DNA from: Cyanobacteria bacterium UBA3803
GTDB taxonomy: Bacteria; Cyanobacteriota; Vampirovibrionia; Gastranaerophilales; Gastranaerophilaceae
Assembly: GCA_002369055.1 (NCBI GenBank)
Contig: DFEL01000173.1
Coordinates: 1 to 6,557 of the forward strand
Reading direction: 5' to 3'
Length of the DNA stretch: 6,557 nucleotides
Part shown: positions 5,623-6,557 of the stretch, piece by piece
How positions within the stretch are numbered: the first letter of the stretch is position 1
How the letters are laid out: each line of letters starts with the position of its first letter
Notes under the pieces: generated by a model
The model's input: the letters and a program-made list of their open reading frames with translations, nothing else
Told to the model about the DNA's origin: nothing
The model's database searches: none
Translations under genes and position numbers: made by a program

Positions 5623-6462
5623 CTATACTAAGTTCAAAGCGATAGATGGTGCTTGGTTTGCTGTTGCTAACAAGCTTGCTGATGTTTGTTGAAGAATTTG
5701 TTGTTTAATGTAATTTGATGATTCTTCTGCGATATCAGCGTCTTTAATCAATGAACTTGCAGATGTTAAGTTAGTAGCCATTACATTTGCTGATTCCATT
5801 GCTGATGAAATTGCTGCTTGTTTACCACCGATTGCTGTCATTGCGTTTGTAATTTTTGCAATTGCACCATCAACTGAACTTAAATAAGTTCTTGCAGCAC
5901 TATCTGTCCAGTTATCAGGTACATTTGCAATGTTCAAACCTTGAGCATCTGTTGTTGATTTTTGGAAAATTGATGAATCCAATGTGATTTGTGAATTTGC
6001 AGTACCGTCAATACCTACTTGCAATGTTACTGATGATGTTGTTCCGTCAAGAAGTTTTTTGCCGTTAAATTCTGCTGAATTTGCTACACGGTTGATTTCT
6101 GTTAATCTTGAGTTGATTTCAGTTTTAATTGCACCAATTGCATCTGAACCGTAAGTTCCGTTTGCTGCTTGTTCTGTTAAATCTCTGATACGAGTTAAAT
6201 TGTCATTAATTACACCCATAACTCCTTCCATTGTATCTAACATTGAAGCACCCATTTGAGCATTGTCTTGTGCTACTTTCAATGAACTTACTTTGTAGTC
6301 CAACTTGTTTGCTACTGCCATACCTGCTGCGTCATCTTTTGATGAATTGATTTTCAAACCTGTTGACATACGTTGCATCGCAGTATTCATTGCGTTTGTA
6401 GCTTTGTTCAATGAAGCTTGTGCTGTTAATGATGGGATGTTTGTGTTTACTGTAATTGGCAT
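5623..6462 (-). CDS. fliC: Flagellin, second short paralogue
   Basis: This filament subunit has the same architecture as the other flagellin here: D0/D1 in residues 1-140 (MPITVNTNIPSLTAQ, KINSSKDDAAGMAVANKL, RIRDLTEQAANGTYG, FNGKKLLDG), a short middle of about 50 residues, and C-terminal D1/D0 from about 190 (IKDADIAEESSNYIKQQILQQ, ending SIALNLV). It has 279 residues, no signal peptide and no cysteine. AAAGGA (6471-6476), 8 nt upstream, supports the start. Codon choice (GCT, GTT, AAC, TTG) differs somewhat from the plus-strand copy and resembles the MGLAASQ gene, consistent with a highly expressed product, possibly the major filament protein. The 72-nt gap to the upstream flagellin contains no terminator and no complete sigma-28 promoter, so read-through from upstream is possible. 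It is certainly flagellin; fliC is used here as a family symbol. Confidence 0.96.
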   Translation of the reverse strand: MPITVNTNIPSLTAQASLNKATNAMNTAMQRMSTGLKINSSKDDAAGMAVANKLDYKVSSLKVAQDNAQMGASMLDTMEGVMGVINDNLTRIRDLTEQAANGTYGSDAIGAIKTEINSRLTEINRVANSAEFNGKKLLDGTTSSVTLQVGIDGTANSQITLDSSIFQKSTTDAQGLNIANVPDNWTDSAARTYLSSVDGAIAKITNAMTAIGGKQAAISSAMESANVMATNLTSASSLIKDADIAEESSNYIKQQILQQTSASLLATANQAPSIALNLV

Positions 6463-6496
6463 AATCTGATTCCTTTCATTTTTTCTATACCTGTAA

Positions 6497-6523
6497 TATA
6501 TATATATATTTCTATAAACTTTA
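6497..6523 (-). promoter_or_regulatory. Incomplete sigma-28-like element: perfect -35 with a TA run in place of the -10
   Basis: On the minus strand, TAAAGTTT (6523-6516) matches the FliA -35 consensus exactly. After 11 nt, however, the expected GCCGATAA position (6504-6497) reads TATATATA, part of a TA dinucleotide run at 6497-6509. A functional sigma-28 promoter is not supported. It may be a decayed promoter, a housekeeping promoter using the TA-rich -10, or chance. Confidence 0.25.
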
Positions 6524-6534
6524 ATTATTAATTA

Positions 6535-6557
6535 TTAAACTAAGTTCAAAGCGATAG
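6535..6557 (-). CDS. C-terminal end of a third flagellin gene (5' part beyond window)
   Basis: On the minus strand the last bases read TCT ATC GCT TTG AAC TTA GTT TAA (first codon cut by the window edge), encoding the ending SIALNLV plus stop. This is the same C-terminus as the flagellin at 5623-6462. Nineteen bases (6539-6557) are identical to 5627-5645, including synonymous positions, so this is very probably a tandem flagellin paralogue upstream of the second flagellin. Only seven codons are visible; the rest lies outside the window. Confidence 0.75.

Larger units (their letters stand above)
4813..6174. repeat. 23-bp inverted identity between the two convergent flagellin genes
   Basis: The 23 bases at 4813-4835 recur exactly, in reverse complement, at 6152-6174. 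Both copies encode EQAANGTY in the D1 domain of the two flagellins. The identity comes from conserved coding sequence, but with the genes tail to tail it forms an inverted repeat spanning about 1.3 kb that could support recombination between the copies. Only the two terminal copies are the repeat; the span covers what lies between them. Confidence 0.5.

Noticed and set aside
6447..6479. Upstream ORF (MKGIRLCQLQ) overlapping the start of the minus-strand flagellin
   Set aside because: No ribosome site precedes its ATG, and the first codons coincide with the flagellin Shine-Dalgarno; it is most simply a chance frame.
1..6557. CRISPR array, tRNA/rRNA, transposase, phage or toxin-antitoxin genes
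   Set aside because: No regularly spaced repeats, cloverleaf, rRNA segment or corresponding protein motif was seen on either strand.

Overview
The window looks like chromosomal DNA from a flagellated, AT-rich bacterium. The best guess is the non-photosynthetic cyanobacterial sister group Vampirovibrionia/Gastranaerophilales (Melainabacteria). The reasons are the low G+C, the standard genetic code, flagellins whose middle domain is very short, and the gene at the left edge. That gene's product starts MGLAASQARLL and belongs to a protein type I associate with that group. The placement comes from remembered family patterns, not a search; a low-GC Firmicute or another flagellated gut lineage cannot be excluded.

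Layout. Positions 1-507 (minus) hold the first 169 codons of the MGLAASQ-type gene, which runs off the left edge. A divergent intergenic region (508-719) carries a sigma-28-like flagellar promoter for that gene and, toward the other side, a 19-bp direct repeat in front of a response regulator. Positions 720-4328 (plus) form a tight four-gene run: OmpR/PhoB-type response regulator, membrane sensor histidine kinase, tRNA adenosine deaminase TadA, and a TIGR02757/DUF2400 protein. Gaps are 9 and 10 nt, and the last two genes overlap by 4 nt. Positions 4329-4524 are noncoding and end in a near-consensus sigma-28 promoter for a flagellin gene (4525-5376, plus). A convergent intergenic stretch (5377-5622) holds a plus-strand terminator, a minus-strand terminator and a further strong hairpin. 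A second flagellin gene (5623-6462, minus) faces the first tail to tail. The last 23 bases are the 3' end of a third flagellin gene on the minus strand, so this is a flagellin cluster continuing to the right.

How the parts fit. The two flagellins are filament subunits exported by the flagellar type III apparatus. The MGLAASQ gene shares their type of promoter, and its N-terminus recalls the conserved start of rod/hook-family axial proteins. It is therefore a candidate unrecognised member of the flagellar or surface regulon. The two-component system has a large extracytoplasmic sensor and sits among flagellar genes, but nothing in the sequence proves that it controls them. TadA and the DUF2400 protein are housekeeping nucleic-acid functions that appear to be co-transcribed with the two-component pair.

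I see no tRNA, rRNA, CRISPR array, insertion sequence or prophage gene. No stretch above 300 bases is without a gene.
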